DNA of 64,000 nucleotides from Pseudomonas shahriarae (GTDB lineage: Bacteria; Pseudomonadota; Gammaproteobacteria; Pseudomonadales; Pseudomonadaceae): NCBI RefSeq assembly GCF_014268455.2, contig NZ_CP077085.1:5807001-5871000 (forward strand). Direction: 5' to 3'. Below are positions 63,520-64,000 of the stretch, piece by piece (within the stretch, counting starts at the first letter, position 1; each line of letters begins with the position of its first letter). The translations under genes were made by a program, and so were the position numbers. The notes beneath the pieces are model-generated. The model worked only from the letters and a program-made list of their open reading frames with translations. It did not search any database and was not told the DNA's origin.

Positions 63520-64000
63520 ACGCCAGCCTCCCCGTCACCGATCAGGCGCCCGCGCTGCAGGGTCAACATGCGATGGCGCATACGCGCGATCAATGCCAGG
63601 TCGTGACTGGCAATCAGCACACTGGTGCCCAGGCGGTTGATGTCTTCAAAGACCCCCATGATCTCCGCCGCCAGGCGCGGGTCGAGGTTACCGGTGGGTT
63701 CGTCCGCCAGCAGCAAGGCCGGGCGATGGACGATGGCGCGGGCAATGCCGACGCGCTGTTGCTGGCCGGTGGACAGGTCGCCGGGATACAGGTCGGTCTT
63801 GTCCGACAGCGCCACGCGCTCCAGGGCCGAATCCACACGCTTGACGATCTCGGCCTTGGACAGCCCGAGGATCTGCAATGGCAGGGCGATGTTATTGAAC
63901 ACCGTGCGATCGAACAGCAACTGGTGGTTCTGGAACACCACGCCGATCTGCCGGCGCAGGAACGGGATCTGCGCATTGCTGATGGTGGCCAGGTCCTGGC
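63516..64000 (-). CDS. ftsE: Cell division ATP-binding protein FtsE, 5' end beyond window
   Basis: The frame is open to the right edge, giving 161 C-terminal residues of the ~220-residue ABC ATPase; the start and Walker A lie outside. Visible are the Q-loop I-G-V-V-F-Q-N-H-Q-L-L, the signature L-S-T-G-Q-Q-Q-R, Walker B L-L-L-A-D-E-P-T-G-N-L-D and H-loop A-S-H-D. It energises FtsX, and its stop overlaps the ftsX start by four bases. Confidence 0.96.
   Translation of the reverse strand, partial: QDLATISNAQIPFLRRQIGVVFQNHQLLFDRTVFNNIALPLQILGLSKAEIVKRVDSALERVALSDKTDLYPGDLSTGQQQRVGIARAIVHRPALLLADEPTGNLDPRLAAEIMGVFEDINRLGTSVLIASHDLALIARMRHRMLTLQRGRLIGDGEAGV

Overview
The window is a 64 kb piece of a GC-rich Pseudomonas chromosome, most likely from the P. 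fluorescens group. Gene order from rhlE to metF/ahcY on one side and from chp/pilG to ftsE on the other follows, from memory, the P. aeruginosa PAO1 arrangement around PA0374-PA0432. The SAH riboswitch in front of ahcY, the PyrR-PyrB-inactive PyrC' set, the AlgH-RuvX pair and the many 'GTGGGAGC...' REP/REPIN repeats fit the same origin. No rRNA, tRNA, IS element, prophage or CRISPR array is visible.

Layout. 1-5050: 3' end of ligB, a DUF1090 protein, a cytochrome c lipoprotein, mltA, a MAPEG protein and a DMT-family transporter. 5158-8187 is accessory: the first ~45 codons of a CPA1-type antiporter, cut off where a formate/nitrite-type transporter begins, then a full-catalytic-core homologue of the type III effector phospholipase ExoU without an SpcU chaperone gene beside it. 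8286-12381: thioesterase, riboswitch-controlled ahcY, metF (methyl cycle) and a periplasmic binding protein. 12605-18366: rhlE2-like helicase, yceI/cybB, bioA, rsmE. 18435-21975: a D-amino-acid locus resembling dguRABC. 22114-31103: a hemolysin-III protein, then the malonate decarboxylase operon mdcABCDEGH-madLM with its regulator mdcR. 31203-32863: a small accessory stretch with a membrane protein, a DUF6124 gene, a short ORF and a candidate three-way-junction RNA.

32864-42692: a Pil-Chp chemosensory operon (pilG-pilH-pilI-pilJ-chpA-chpC) without the adaptation enzymes PilK and ChpB and with a shortened ChpA. 42931-47586 onward: gshB, tonB3-like, algH, ruvX, pyrR, pyrB, pyrC'. 49017-53679: a TM2 protein, an NlpC/P60 hydrolase, pilT (no pilU beside it), yggS, proC, yggT. 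53834-58191: metX-metW, a DUF4426 protein, rdgB, hemW, a DUF3392 protein. 58330-64000: trmB, thiG-thiS, a DUF423 protein, mtgA, rpoH (with a sigma-E/AlgU-type promoter), ftsX and the 3' part of ftsE.

The genes fall into functional groups. ahcY, metF, metX and metW serve methionine/SAM metabolism. mdc/mad allow growth on malonate. pil/chp, pilT and possibly tonB3 relate to twitching and surface sensing. mltA, mtgA, the NlpC/P60 protein and ftsEX act on the cell wall. REPINs sit mostly at gene 3' ends and between convergent genes, where they probably also act as terminators or mRNA stabilisers.
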